DNA of 64,000 nt from Phymatolithon calcareum (taxonomy: Eukaryota; Rhodophyta; Florideophyceae; Hapalidiales). Under the pieces are notes generated by a model, which was not told where the DNA came from, did no database searches, and saw nothing but the letters and a program-made list of their open reading frames with translations. The stretch is taken from assembly GCA_977006965.1 (NCBI GenBank), contig OZ345363.1, forward strand, positions 62,001 to 126,000. The letters run 5' to 3'. Both the position numbers and the translations under genes were made by a program. Below, piece by piece: positions 41,473-54,699 of the stretch; position 1 is the stretch's first letter, and each line of letters opens with the position of its first letter.

Positions 41473-42600
41473 CTAGTACAGGGACTCGTCGTTTTCCATA
41501 TTGTCAATTATGGTGACGCAGTAGAATAGTATGGAGTCTAATGTCTTTTCCGTTCTTATCATTTCTCCGGAGTCCAGTTCATACTTTGTTAGGTTCATAC
41601 GTATAGTTTCCATGTGGCGTTCTGCTTTCGTTCCGAATGTATTCGATATTAGCGTCGTACTCACTTGAGGGAACCTTCCGCTTGCGTATTTTATGGCCAG
41701 CTGTCGATGTCTCACCTTGGTAAATCTGAGGATGGCGGGGATCTCATCCGGTTTGTCGTACGGTATTTTCCTCTTTCATTTTGCTTCGAGCCTCGTGCCT
41801 TCTTTTGCGAACAGTATTTGTCCGAGTTGGCCTGGAGATTTTCCTTCCTGCATATGTTTGAACGGGGCCGCGAATTGTTCTTGTTGCAGCATTGTGGCAA
41901 TATCGCAACTTGCCCTCTGTAGTTATTTTGAAGTTTCGCTCTTCCCTTGGCTTGGATAGGATAGTCGACTTCCTTGCCTTTCCTCGTAGAAGCATCCTCA
42001 GCGCAAATACTTCTCTCCTGCGTTCTGGTGGTTGGATTCTGCACATAAGCCAGAGCCGATCGATGCTTCCAATTGCCGTACCACGGATTACTTGGAAGAA
42101 GAAGATTTTTTCTACTTCTTTGATTGCTTCTTGCACTTCTGAAGTCCACGGTGTGAGATGGATAGCGTATTCTCACCTTGTTTGGATCAACGACTTGTAC
42201 ATACGTATGGCTTTCAGGATGTTTATCCCCCGAATGAAAACCCACAAGTGATTTCAGTTGGTGTACCGCTGCTTTGGCGTTTTTTATACGCCTGATTGTG
42301 CTTGTGACCGTAATTCCGGTTGGTGCGAGAGATATCCCGAGGTATAAAACTTCAAGTACCTGCGAAAGGGTCTGGTGTGCTAGACGGAATGTGTGGTTCT
42401 TTGTCTCGATCGACTTCAGCATATCGCTCTTACCTTTTTCGGTGTTCCACGTCATTTCTCTCTCTTCGGCCCATTTCGTTGAAATATCTAGCAGGTGCTG
42501 GAGCGCGTGCTGGGCTTTCGCCAGCAGGATCACTGTTCGCAAATGTATAAGTGCGAGGCTTGTTTTCTCGTCCTTTAGAAGGCTTAGCGATGCCCTACTT
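41473..42600 (-). pseudogene. LINE (non-LTR) reverse transcriptase relic
   Basis: The minus strand reads the palm/thumb part of a LINE RT: VILLAKAQHALQHLLDIST, WAEEREMTWNTEKGK, VLYLGISLAPTGIT, then in a second frame IRMYKSLIQTRWEYAIHL and the C-terminal tail. The residues before VILLAK are HLRT rather than YADD or FADD, so the catalytic Asp pair is lost. At least one frameshift lies near 42190. 5' parts including the endonuclease are absent, as usual for 5'-truncated LINEs. Confidence 0.65.
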
Positions 42601-42767
42601 CATATTTATGGTACATCTATGAGAAGGAACTGCTTTGCCCAACAGGTAGAGATGCTCCATGAGCTTGATGTCCTGACGACACCGAGAGCGAGTAAAGCCA
42701 GAAACACTTTCTAATGATGTCCTCAATTGAGGAAAAAGTGCCATAAAATAGTCACTATCTTACGAAA

Positions 42768-43290
42768 ATTTCCCCTCAATGGACGGAATGAGACTCTTTT
42801 AAAGTTTTTAAAACGAAAGCTTTCCATTATCGGACTCTCCGAAAGCGTTATGCTCATAGAGAGCAACAAGGTGATTCGTTCAATATCATCAACCAAACGA
42901 AGCGCGAAAGATGCATGTTACGCAACCATGACGCTTTCCACATTATGAAAATATGGCGGTCGTAACACTCGCTTTGCAAACTCGGAAAAAGAAGTTGTCA
43001 TCCTTCTCGAATTCCTCGTTTTCTCTTCGGTGGGAGTGGAGTGGGTTCCGACACCGCTCTCCAACGTAAATGTACGATCAGAATTGACTGAATATCGACG
43101 AGTAGTACTGGAGTTAAATGAGTTGTCGATGATTTGCTTCATCAGCACGTCATGTTCTCATTTATGTGTCATATTACGCTGAGACTCTAGATGGGCAATA
43201 GAGAATAGAAACGAGCTATCAAACACGCAATTTTCCTGAACATATATGTTCACACTAAACAACCGTTGGAATGGAGCGTTCTGTAGAGCT
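42768..43290. repeat. Diverged direct repeat R1 (left of element D)
   Basis: Roughly 500 bp matching R2 (46216-46716) in the same orientation at about 70-75 percent by eye, with blocks such as AGTAGTACTGGAGTTAAATG shared exactly. R1 and R2 flank element D and may be its ancient LTRs. Ends are uncertain. Confidence 0.5.
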
Positions 43291-43879
43291 ATGTATGTTT
43301 TCCTGGCCTTTGCTCAAGCCATCTGAAGTTCCCGTTCCATGCCAAACCTTCCCGCGCTCTCAGCGAACACTATATATTCACGCTGTTGGTTCCGTCGATT
43401 CACAGCTTTACAGCTGCAATGACTTCACACAACGTAGATTTATATTGACATCAAACATTATAGATTTAGTATAGCTTCAAGCCTCATTTGTAAGTATACT
43501 GCGTTACCGCAATCTGAGCTCCAAAAGAGCACACTGCGCTACAGTAATCACTGCGTAATCTAAGGATATGCGACGCATCGTTACCGCGGTTATCAACAAT
43601 CATGGATATCGGGGACGGAAAGGGTAGTAATGACTCCATTCCCAAAATCTTCTTCGGTCAGCACAACTGTACAAAACATAATACTTCATCAGGTTGACGC
43701 TGAATAGCTTCGCGTCTTTATGCGCTTGTACGATCAGTACTTCAAGCACATGAAGGAATGCGCATCGCAACGGAGACGAGATTGATACAAAATTTCTTGC
43801 TCGATCGGTTTACCTTGAACTTTCATGAATGCCGAGCTCCTTGAGTGTTCGCTCTCATTGGTATTTAATTCAGGCGCAT

Positions 43880-46200
43880 AAGCTTACGATAAACTCACTG
43901 ATGATATCTTGAGAACCTCTCTTCAAAAGGAATCGGAAGAATCTAAAGACACAATCACTCTTTCGAACTTGGACTCCATTATCTCCAAAACACTTCGCAT
44001 GAACATGAACAACCTTTCGTCTTCTTTTCAAATGAACACTCTGTTCGCCGAGTACTACACTTTACTCCGTCAAATGGTTTCACGTGGGTCTTAAAGTACA
44101 ACCAGAAACTCGCTTTGTATCACGTTCCGGAAGCTATTACACCATTGCACTTTCGAGATCTCTTGAAAGAAGACCTCGATTTTGCGCAGTATCATCTTCA
44201 CAAAGATTTTTGAGCATTATTGCTCCATGCTATCAAGCTCACAGAGGAATTTCAGATTTTTGGCAGTGGAAGAAACCGTAGAAGTGGTAGTATCTGAAAC
44301 CAGAACGGGAACGGCGGGAATATAGGGCACACGAAAGGGAGAAGTATCAGCCAGAGAAGCATGGCCAGTATAAGCCAGGGAAATGGTAATGGTATCAGCA
44401 ATACTGAGACACCCAAAACGAAAATATCTGGAGAACCTAAAAAGAACTAGGAAAAGACGAAACAGAAGAAGTTTCCTCTATGTCCAGCAAGTCCATGTGT
44501 TCCAGAGGGAAAAATACATTGGATAGAAGAATGTACACAAGTCTTGAATTCTGAATAGCCTCTAAGAAGCCAGGAGACTTTCCGAAAAAACAAGGCCGAA
44601 AAGGGCAAGGGAAAGAATACAGGGGCACATACGGAAAATTCAGAGACAGAAGAGGCGCACCCACAACTCTTCGCTTGGCTACGCAGACGAAAAATAAAGT
44701 CTTTGCTAAGTCTGATGTCACCATTAGCGACAGTAGTGACACTCTTTCCTAATACGGTCGCTGTGACGATGGTAGCAGTGCCAGCCTCGTTTCTCTCCGT
44801 GTCGCCGAGCAGGCTGTGATCGAAGTAATTGGTAGACTTCGAAAGCTGGATAAACCAGTGATTTTGAACGATGCGCTTTGTAGTAGTATGGATGGGTGGC
44901 CCTGAGGCCTTGCTTTCCCCCCACCATTACAGCCCAGATGGGCTTACACGCTGTGCCCTCGACTCCGTTGTCCCCTCCGTTTAGGTTTATTTCTAGTATG
45001 ATAAGACCGATTTGGTAATATATGGCGGGCTTTCGGCCGCCGGCCGTCAGTAAAAGGGGCAACCCGTGTTTGGTCCAGATCGACCGTTTTCAGTTCCAAC
45101 CTTCGCGGACCTTTCGCCTCAGGGAAGGCCTCGCGTACGACCTCGACTCTACGCCGTCGGTCGAGCCTCGGTCCTAGGACCCTCGCCCCTGTGTCTGCGT
45201 ACGGACGTTGGTGTCCTCTTGCGATTGGACCCCAAGTCCCTGTGTGTGTGTTGTTGTTTGCTCTGCCACTATCCTCCATCGGGAGAGACCAATCGCTGGA
45301 GCCTTGCACGGCCTCAACGGCCAACCGTTCCCGAACTACTTAGAGGCGTCGATTCGCCGATCTACGCTACCACACGCTTCATAAAGGAAAGGAATCCGAA
45401 CCGTATACTTTCTCTAGGACGTATTCTGTACCATCCACAACCCTGCACCTCTCGTCCGGACAGCTGGCCATTGCGAACATCTCCTTCCTTGTCGCTAATG
45501 ATGACCTGCCTGCAGAAGAGCTTCTCATTCGACTACCCGTTCTGCAGCACATTTAGAGTCCATACTCACTCTGTACTTGATGGGGTTGATTATTCATTGG
45601 TTGGCAGCCCGACCGTTCCGTCAGGGCGGGGATATGTCAGCCCGGTCATGATGGATCTCCAGACTAATGTGCTCATCAATGGCCAGAGAGCCAGCTGCAC
45701 TCGTGTCGACGATTACGAGGAAAATAATCAGGTCGATCCTTTTCCCGAAAACTCCTTGCTCAACCCTATCGACAGCACTCAAGAACAAGCATTAAGCGTT
45801 GAAATTTCGGACATGTTACAGCGCGCAAGGGATGAATGTTTCTCCGAAAAATATCATATAAAACTGGAAGACATCGTAATCGAGCATATCTTTAGCATTC
45901 GAATTGATCTATCATCTGGACCATCTGCAAATTGTCGCCGCTGAAAATTGACCCGACGCTCTATGCGAAGCCAAGTAAGATAAAGCTCCGAAACTTCTCA
46001 CTCGACCAGAAGCACTTCTTTTCTAGGTTCATGAAGGATTTAGTAGTGGCACGCTTGATGTATGTTAATCCGACCGCACTATGGGAATACGCACCACTAC
46101 TGATTCCGAAACCGGTTCTGAAAATGTTTCGCTTCACGGTGGACCTTAGTCCTGTCAAAAGGTGCACTGTTAAGCACCGTTGCCTCATTCACAGTTTGGG
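43880..46200 (+). pseudogene. Element D: decayed Ty3-like gag, protease and RT start
   Basis: Gag-like helices at 43890-44090, a zinc knuckle of form CPASPC-x6-H-x4-C near 44480-44530, a protease trace (SDVTISDSSD near 44710, LLIRLPVLQHI near 45530) and an RT entry (LKIDPTLYAKPSKIKLRNFS, FMKDLVVARLMYVNPTALWE, LLIPKPVLKMFRFTVDLSP) at 45930-46190. The RT stops before the catalytic YxDD; RNase H and integrase are missing. Several stops and frameshifts. Same lineage as element E, not as A, B or C. Confidence 0.7.
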
Positions 46201-46215
46201 GAACGAATTTGCACA

Positions 46216-46716
46216 GAAGTTTTCCCCCAATTGGGGGAGTGAGATGCATATAAAATTTTTCAAACGAAAACTCTCCAATATTGGGCTTTTGGAACGCAAC
46301 ACGGTGCTTCGTGCAACAATTTCAACCAAATGAATGCGACTGATGCATGCTGGGCCACCGTAAAGCGTACCACATGATGAACCTTTTGCAATAGTTTTAT
46401 TTAGTTTGCAAACTTTGCGGTTGATTTGTACGGCAGAAGTAGTTGCCTTTGCAGGCTAAGTCTTCCTTTTCTCATTGGTCGGAGTGAGGTGGGTTCGAGC
46501 ACCGCTCTTCAATGTATATGAACGATCTGACTTTACAGGATTGACTGAAAGTTGATTAGTAGTACTGGAGTTAAATGCGTTCTCAACTTCATGTTCTCTT
46601 TTCTGTGTCATGTGCTGCTGATAATCTGGATGAGCGTCAGACATTAGAAACGAGGTATAAACCACGCAAGTTGCCGGAGCAAATGCGTTCACACGAAACA
46701 GCCATGGGAGCAGTGG
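46216..46716. repeat. Diverged direct repeat R2 (right of element D)
   Basis: Partner of R1. It begins around a perfect palindrome CCCCCAATTGGGGG (46224-46237). Both repeats keep an open minus-strand frame with shared residues (FNSSTT..SVN..SDR..TL.SG..TH.TPT.EK), so they could also be pieces of an unknown transposon gene. Confidence 0.5.
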
Positions 46717-46798
46717 GTTGATCGTTCGAAGCCGAAATATTCTTGGTGTTCTGAACTAAGGCAACTTCGAATCTCATTCGGACACCTCGTGCGCTGGT

Positions 46799-48465
46799 TT
46801 ACCGACAGAAGGAGATACATCGGTGCTCTGGCCTGGCAACCATGGATATATGGGGAGATGAAAAGCTGTCGGATACTATGGAAAGAATGATGATATGATC
46901 ACTCACGGACCAATTTGGATACCAAGCTAATGTCGGCTCCCTGGGAGGGAAAAAGCATGTGGTAGGATTTTGTTCTAGATAGTTTCGTCGAATTTCGTCA
47001 TAGACGTCTGATATCAAGTGGCGTGGCAAATTAATTGCATTGCATTCTGGTATTAATCCACCGACGAGATTTCGCATTTTGCGGAGTAATATAAGAATCT
47101 TGTACTTTCGTGAGCCTGGTGGCACTTCTCGAGATAAACCCACACAATTTTCTTTCACAAAAGAAATAATGCCGTTCGAAAACAAGAGAACCTTAATTAA
47201 AAATATTGTGCAAACACGCTTCCCATTGCAGTAGAAGAAGCCATCACCTTGAAGAAACGCCTTTAGTGTAAGAAACGCCTTTAGTGTGAGCCCATTGGGA
47301 GATATTTCTTGCGCTGGACCATTGTATAGGTCTTGTGAGCTGCCGTGGAACATTTCAATCTCTTGACGCAAGGCCAACCTTCGCGGAAGGGATTGCCTTG
47401 CCAAGTCGCATCCTGTGAACGGCGCTTCTGCGACTCAGATATCTTGGGGCCTTGAGAGCATCTCCATCCGCACGGAAGCCAATGATTAAATGACCAATTT
47501 CATGCTTTTCGCGCCAAAATTTGTATCCCACTCGTCCAAATTAAAGGTGGAAAAGACTTTTTGATATAGCCCGGTGCCAAAATCCGTGCAATAATTGGGT
47601 CGTTCTGCAACCGATATTTGGCACTGCCACATCCACGTAGTTGTATGTCTTTGGCTGCCAAGTTGGCGGGAACCTGAAACGCGAAACACAGCTGCAATCC
47701 CTTTGCCAAGGCCTGCTCAATACTCTCACTACCAAACTCCCAACATTGTGGCACCGACGAGCAAAAACTCGACGCCGAAGGGCTGCAACTACACGTCCTC
47801 TGATGACTGCATGCTGGTGAAGACGTGGGTGCGCGTCACGGATGATGCAGTTGTTGGCGCCGAGCAGAAAGGCGGCACGTTCTATGAGCGCATCTGGAAA
47901 TAGTACAAAAATAGTCAAGCCTGCAACTTGGCCTCTCCGTAGTCTTTCGTCGGTCAGCACCGGCGTCAAAGCAATTTTCAAGGAGTGTGTGCGCTTCTCC
48001 GCCTGTCACGCGTCTGTTGTCCGCTCGAAACCAAGCGGGGTGGAGGAAGACGACATGTTGTGAATGGCCACCGCCCTTTTCAATGACAAGAAGATCACCG
48101 ATGCGGAGGGTGACAAAAATGATGGTCAGAGTAGATAGATGCCGTTGCGAAATACCGCCGATGGAGTCGGACAGCAGCGACCTCTCTCTCCCGTTCGATG
48201 TTTGGTGCTCTCCCCGGCACGGAGCGGCCGCGCTGCCTCCCCGATGCCTCCTCATCCCTACTGTTCTCCAGCATGGATTCGGTGAAGTCGATGCAGTGGC
48301 GAGATTTTGCCATGCTTCGTCGTAATCCATAGCGGCGAAGGCGGTCGATGTGTCGACCCAGAGGATAACTCCGCAGAGGCCCTCCAACTGCACCGGTGGG
48401 AAAAGAAAAAAGCGGCATAGTTTTCATTTGCCACGTCTTGTGAAAATTTACGTCCGTCAATCAAA
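46799..48465 (-). other. Block of overlapping minus-strand frames, unknown
   Basis: Four frames (46799-47404, 47500-47754, 47541-47981 and 47836-48393) overlap and could be one decayed coding region. Notable stretches: ESIEQALAKGLQLCFAFQVP, YRLQNDPIIARILAPGYIKK, GVILWVDTSTAFAAMDYDEA. An exact tandem duplication (AACGCCTTTAGTGT) near 47253-47287 gives LTLKAFLTLKAFL. I recognise no family. Composition is more gene-like than the neighbours, so an unidentified transposon protein is the best guess. Confidence 0.25.
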
Positions 48466-51400
48466 TGCTTACATGCTTCCGAAAAGATTGCCGCTTTGAT
48501 TGTTTGACTCCGACGCCGGTGGGGATGCTCGAACTGATAGGTAAAATGAATAGCGCAGTAGGCTCTGAGTTTCTTCTCTCGGACATTACATCAGTACGAG
48601 CTGCAGAATCTAAGCCGATCTCAGTGAATAATCCTCCCCAAGAATGTCCCGGGGTACGGTGTGATTCATTTTTTTGTTCGCTTGTGCGCGTAATTGGCTT
48701 CACGGTCAATGGAATCGAGCTCGGCTCTGGATTCAACATCTTTCGACATGGGAGGATGCGAATGAGCATAGAGCAAAAAAGACTCTTGACAGGAAGAACT
48801 GGATATTTTAGGTAGAGGAGGTGCCAATGACACTGCATCCTATACATTCAATGTCGAATAATATTAGATACTTTTTGTCTGCGTTAGAGTGACCTGTGTG
48901 CAACTTGCGTGCGAAGACATTGGAAATATCTGGAAGGAAGATCTAAGTTAGCACCACCGTTGTGAGGAATACCTCAAAATGGTGCTCGTACCTGGCCCGG
49001 ATGCTCACATGACGGCAGCGCAGATGTACGTATATGAGAAAAGCGATCAGATGGCGGTGTCCAATGACATCAATATTCGTGTTGCGATCTTCTTTCCCAA
49101 TTCCCGTCTTGCAGATACGTACCGACAGTGGAAAAAGTTACTAATTAAGTAGTGTACATGACAACGCTTTGTGTTGTGTGCTACGGACAACCACTTCGAG
49201 TCGTAGGTAGTAACGATGTCCATGTGCAATAAATCGGAGGCCATTGCATTCGTTGCTGTACTCTTCACGAGCTGTAGTGCAGATCTTTTATGATCCGAAC
49301 ATTTAACGGCGAGCTTCTAGAGAAAAATGAAATTTCTTTATATTTTCGCATGATTACACTCCTGCTAACGCAACATTTACTCATGCGGAATACCGTTAGC
49401 TTTCGAAAACCTATGAAAAGGAGCAACTGTCTACAAATCAGAGAAAGTGCGTCTGAGAGCTGGAATTAACGAATTCGATAGCATGGATCTTTTACCTTAC
49501 CAACAGGCTATGAAGAAGCGACGGTGTCGTAATTAGTGATGTTGCCCGTCGAAATCCCATCTAAACTATTTTTTCATCATAATGATCAATAAGAAAAATT
49601 CCGCGATATTCGATCGAGTATGTGAATTTCGCTCAAGTCTTTTCTTGGCGATAGCCGGATACGGCACAAGAGCTCTTCTTCTAAAAAAGTCAATTCAATA
49701 AAGAAAAAGAACTATTTCTCATGATTGCGCGGAGAAGACCGTGAGTTTTACCAACGTACGATTCCAGTTAGTGGAGACCGACATCTCCAGCACGCGAGTT
49801 GATCCAGATAAACTCACTCACATATCGCTTCACATCATCTATGCACTCTGACATGACAAATTCTCCTGATTTTATTTCTGTCGCCCCTTCCGCTCTTGTA
49901 CATTCTCCTGCATCACTTAATCACCAGTTGTTCGAAAACAAATACTGTCTGACGTCAATGTGCGATTGTATTCAGTGGAGAGAAATTAATAACTTGTCAG
50001 CGCCACGCTGTTAGATATTTTCCAGCTCATTTAGACATGTTCTGAAAACATCCACGCACCCTGAAATACCGAATATGTGCGATGCGATTCCAGCCTTCCT
50101 TTCTAACACATTAACAGTGCTGGGCCACATATTATTTGGGAGGTCCTCGAATCAGTACACTAATCTCATCCACTACTGTGTTTAAAAATTCTTCCTACCA
50201 CCGTACACTGCCAATCGCAAGTTTTTCACGTTCTGTTTCTAACATTTCAAGCGCTAGTGCGAAGTGTACACGATGGTATCGCAACGTCCTCTTGAGCACT
50301 AGTCGCTACATCTAGATAATTTTATTACTATTTGATTTTCGAAGTCTTCGAAACAATAGACTGTTCGCATCGATGTACCGCCGTTTACTGTATTCAGCAC
50401 CTCTTTCCACTGGCATACTCCGTGGATTGCGGCTCGTTCTAGGACTTGTAAACGGTTTGGGAACACCGGTGTATCCCCCACTAATCTCTCTCGTTCGCAA
50501 ACTTTACTTCCCCTTCCTATTCTTACTAAAACCGCCGACCGGCATCGATTCATGTAATAACTGCTGAGGCCATAGTATGCCAAATCCCGAGTTTGAAACC
50601 ACTATTTACAGCATTGGTAACGTTCGGGCATTCATAAAGTCATACTCTACCTGTCATACATTACCGTAACTTCATCATACCTGTTTCCTCGCAACTTGAA
50701 CACTCTGTACACCTTCTCCCGTATCGGTCATCCGCACAAAGCTTTTATGTACGAAATCAGGCCCGCAGTCCGTCCGACTCTAAGACCGCCAGTCGCAGCT
50801 CTTCAATGCGATTTTAAACAAATTCCCGTGGCAGCGTAATCTTTTTAGCGCCAAAGCAATGCGAACAGAAATTCTCGCGCATTTAACAAGAGAGCGGCGA
50901 GGTGCCAAATTTTAGAGATGACATTTTGCGCGGCTCTCCTAGCATTACACTCTTAATAAAACCAAACATTCCCCATCGTAATCTTACTTAACCTTTTTTC
51001 ATATCATCGTCATTCACGTCCTCGGCTTCTCATCCTGCATCTTTCGAATTCAATCACCTCTCTGTACACCCGCTGCCGTTGCCCAACTCTGAAATTCTAA
51101 CATCATTCACCCCACAGCACTTCTCGTCTAGGGGAGAAACACTCGATCCCCGGGATTACGTGAAATTGTCCCGCTTCCCAAATTGTTTTCTCTCTAATAT
51201 CCAGAGAAGTCGGACGATGGCGAATGCTCACGTGGGTGTGTTTCAGACGCTCATTGTCGGGAATAATACATACCCTGTTGATCCCAAAAACCTTATGGGA
51301 CCTCTCAGAGTCCAGATTAAAGCGACTGATGAATATCTTTCGTTTCGTAGAAGTGTCTGGTTGTATATTTCTCAGCTTTTGCAGTTCCGGTAATCTACTT

Positions 51401-54400
51401 AGAGTTATCGAGCTCACCGTTGAGTTTTCCACGGATGAAAATGACATCAGACGATGCTACGGCGGAAGTCTCGAAGTTCGCACAACGTTTCGGTATCATC
51501 GACGGAGCTCACCGCAGTGGACGACGTCTTATCGCAGAGCACCCGGATAGATTTTCCGGATTCCGAAGGACTTTGCAGCTTCAATCTAGTGGTACTATTC
51601 TCGAACTCCGAGCGTTTAATCGTAAATCTAACGAAAATCAAACAGAGACATTCTATGTCCAAAGCATTCTTTACGAAACCATACGATCGTTGTAGGAGGA
51701 CATGAAACAGCTCATGAAGAGCAATAAAGGAGCTAATCCACCGGCAGCAGAGCTAGTTATCTTTACACAGGCGGTAAAATGGATGTTCTGGCGCATATAC
51801 TCTATACCTTGACAGAATTTCCATCGACATATCTTGGAATAATTTTGAAAGAGGAGAACACTCTGAAAGTTTCAAAGCGCGAGGGATTCCCGTCGGATTT
51901 GGTTGACTCTCGAGTGTATCGCAACCCCATCACGGGCAACAGTTTCCTTAAGTCAACAGAGTGGATGCGTTCGAAGGGCCCTGATGCAGAAGGATATCAG
52001 GTGGGAGCTCTTTATCGCCGAACGAATAATTAAGCTTTGAATCAATTCAAGCCGGCTCCTTCGAAATTACTCGACAACTACTATATCGGTGCTGTCTACG
52101 CGTCTATTGAGATTAAAATTTCTGTCAACCTTTGGACGAAATGCCCTGGCCATCATCAGTGCCTACCTTACGCTAAAATCTTTGAATAAGACCATTTTGG
52201 ATTCCAAGCTCATCTTGAACAAAGATAATCCAAACACAGTCTTCCCTATTCTAATGGAGGCATTCGTGCGATGCTTCTCAAGTGGAAATCCAGGGCACTT
52301 CTTAGCATATATATATCTACCGATTGATCAGAGCCAATCTCTACTCCGCGCACAATCTGTAACATCAGCGATCCACGCGACAGTTCTATTTCAAGTTCTG
52401 CCAGCTGGAGGCACGAATCCTGTCCAGTCACAATCTGCATGACTAGCCCGATGGATTGTACCTCCCCGTCTGTGCAGATCAGTCTGATTTGTTACTGAAA
52501 CAGGTCGCTGATCTCGAGTGAATTCGAATCACTGCAATGATTTCTGATTAGAATATCTTCTAATCCGAGGTCTTGAAGCATGAGCACAGTCAAAAAATTA
52601 ATATGATCTTAACGGGCCCATCACATGCTATTGAGGACACTCAACTTGCTGACTCTTCAACTTCGTTAAGAGGGTTCTAACGCCGAGAGGATCGTTGTTC
52701 ATCCTTTTTGACTGTTTGAGTTACTCCAACTGGATCTGTGCTACGTGTTGAAATATTTCACATTATGAAGCATCCATTCGTCTTCATACCCGAAACTTCT
52801 CAGAAACAGCGAGCAAGATCTTTTAACTATCCCCAAGTCCCAGTGTTCTTCGGCATCGCATGTACAGTGCACGGGAAGCATCCGGTCGATTTCAAGGTCC
52901 AGCTAACATCACCATGCATGAACACAGCCTGCACACGTGCCCGTTCGTTTTTGATCACGGATAACTGTCCGTTTCCATCACCGCTCCTACGTCTACCCGG
53001 GCTAAAACGCCCAATTCTGCTCACAGAGAGGTCCGCACTTATCATCGATGATCAATTGCAGACTTTTCATCCATAAGCAGATTTGTGATGGATCCATTTG
53101 TCCAAATGCTATCCTCAGGAGCTGCGGCTGGTATGGCCGGATGCACGTGCACCCTAATAGAGTCATTCACTGAATTATTCAAAGCAGCAGTCGATCGTCT
53201 GGCTCATATCACACCGTTGAAAGGTACTTTCCCATTCTCTTCGTCTGCGCAAGAGACCTCGCAGCAGACTGCGAGACTGATTTCGGTCGGCTCTTTCGCC
53301 AGAATACAAGATTAGTTAAGGAATCTATCTATATCTCATGGCGACTCGGATTCTGACCTGCATACTAATGAGAGTACTGATTCAGAACGTTTACCATCTC
53401 CGAAAAAAAATATGTGTATCTCTTGCGATACTGCTTCTACCGCAATTCGCAAGAATGACTTTGCCATGTCTTCATTCACCGAAGCCACTTCCTTGCCTCC
53501 AAGTGCAACTCCCCTATATAAAGATTTTTCTACTTCCGATTCGTGTTGTCGGGTTGAATTTTGTTTCAAGGAGGACTCCTAGAACCGAACACAGCAACTA
53601 CTGGGCACAATTGTCAAACTTGCAAATAACCTGTACGCTCCTTATGTTGCGGACGCGTGCTGAAAATCAAGATGTTGGATACTTCAATTCCATTGTACTG
53701 CACGGTATATTTTCAGAAACTTCGCATGATTTCCAGTCATACTTTCCCTAAATCCCAATGTGGCTCTACCTCTATCGCACCTCTTGTTCAAGCTCTTGTA
53801 CCTTGCTTCTATCTTTGCCTTCTACTTTTTGGAACCTCTTTTCCCTCCGTTCGCACTACAGTAACACAGTGTCGTTAACTAAGCTCGACTAAGCAAAAAC
53901 TAGTGAAGCGCCGTTCAAATTTCGACAATATTCCTTTCATACGAGTTTCGATAAGGGATGATGTCCACTATCATAGACTACAGCCCATGGGAATTTCTTT
54001 AAATTCGAAACGGGTGGCCGCTGTTCATATCTTGCTTCTCCTCGAAGCCTCATCATTCCAAAGCAGTTGTCCAGTTCACACGATGGATGTTCACTGCGCC
54101 TCGTCCTATATTATCGTGTTCCCACCAATGACATCATGAGGCAAGCATAAATATCGCGCTCTCACCCCCACTCATCGTTGTAGCTCATACAGGCGATTGT
54201 AATTTTAAATTCCCTCTACAGTGTCCCTACTGGGGATCACGGCCGATAGACTTGGTTCTATGGAAGCTACTGCGTTTTTCACCCGATAAAATTGCGATGT
54301 TTTGCAGTTTCACATCTGCAGTGCGAAACAAACTTTACGTCCGTTCTCTGGTGCCGGAATCGAAAGGCGAGGAGTGCTCGATCGTATTATTGATTTATTT

Positions 54401-54690
54401 GAAATGAAGTCAATTACTTGACTACTGTACTGCCGTTCCTCTGGCTTAGGGCCTTGCAAAAACACGATTCCACGAATAAAAGATAATTTGCATCAGGGTA
54501 CATATGGGAACAAAGCATTGGACTTGTTTCAAGATACCTTGTTTCCTACTGAGCGCTTAAACTCTGCTAGGAAGCTCTCTTGTAGTTCGTTTCGACTGTC
54601 AATATTATTTTTACATTTTTGAAGCGTTTATTTATTACGTTCTCTAAAATAATCTACATAGTTTCGTCCTCACTCTGCTATTCAAAAGTA
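48466..54690. other. About 6 kb without recognised genes
   Basis: Short frames only. The most coherent are plus-strand pieces at 51079-51393, 51420-51695, 51779-52033, 52089-52442 and 52738-53076, which may be exons or frame-broken parts of one old element. No catalytic motif, zinc knuckle or LTR pair is convincing. AT-rich stretches without frames lie at 49270-49800 and 50590-51000. Confidence 0.4.
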
Positions 54691-54699
54691 ATCTGTTCG

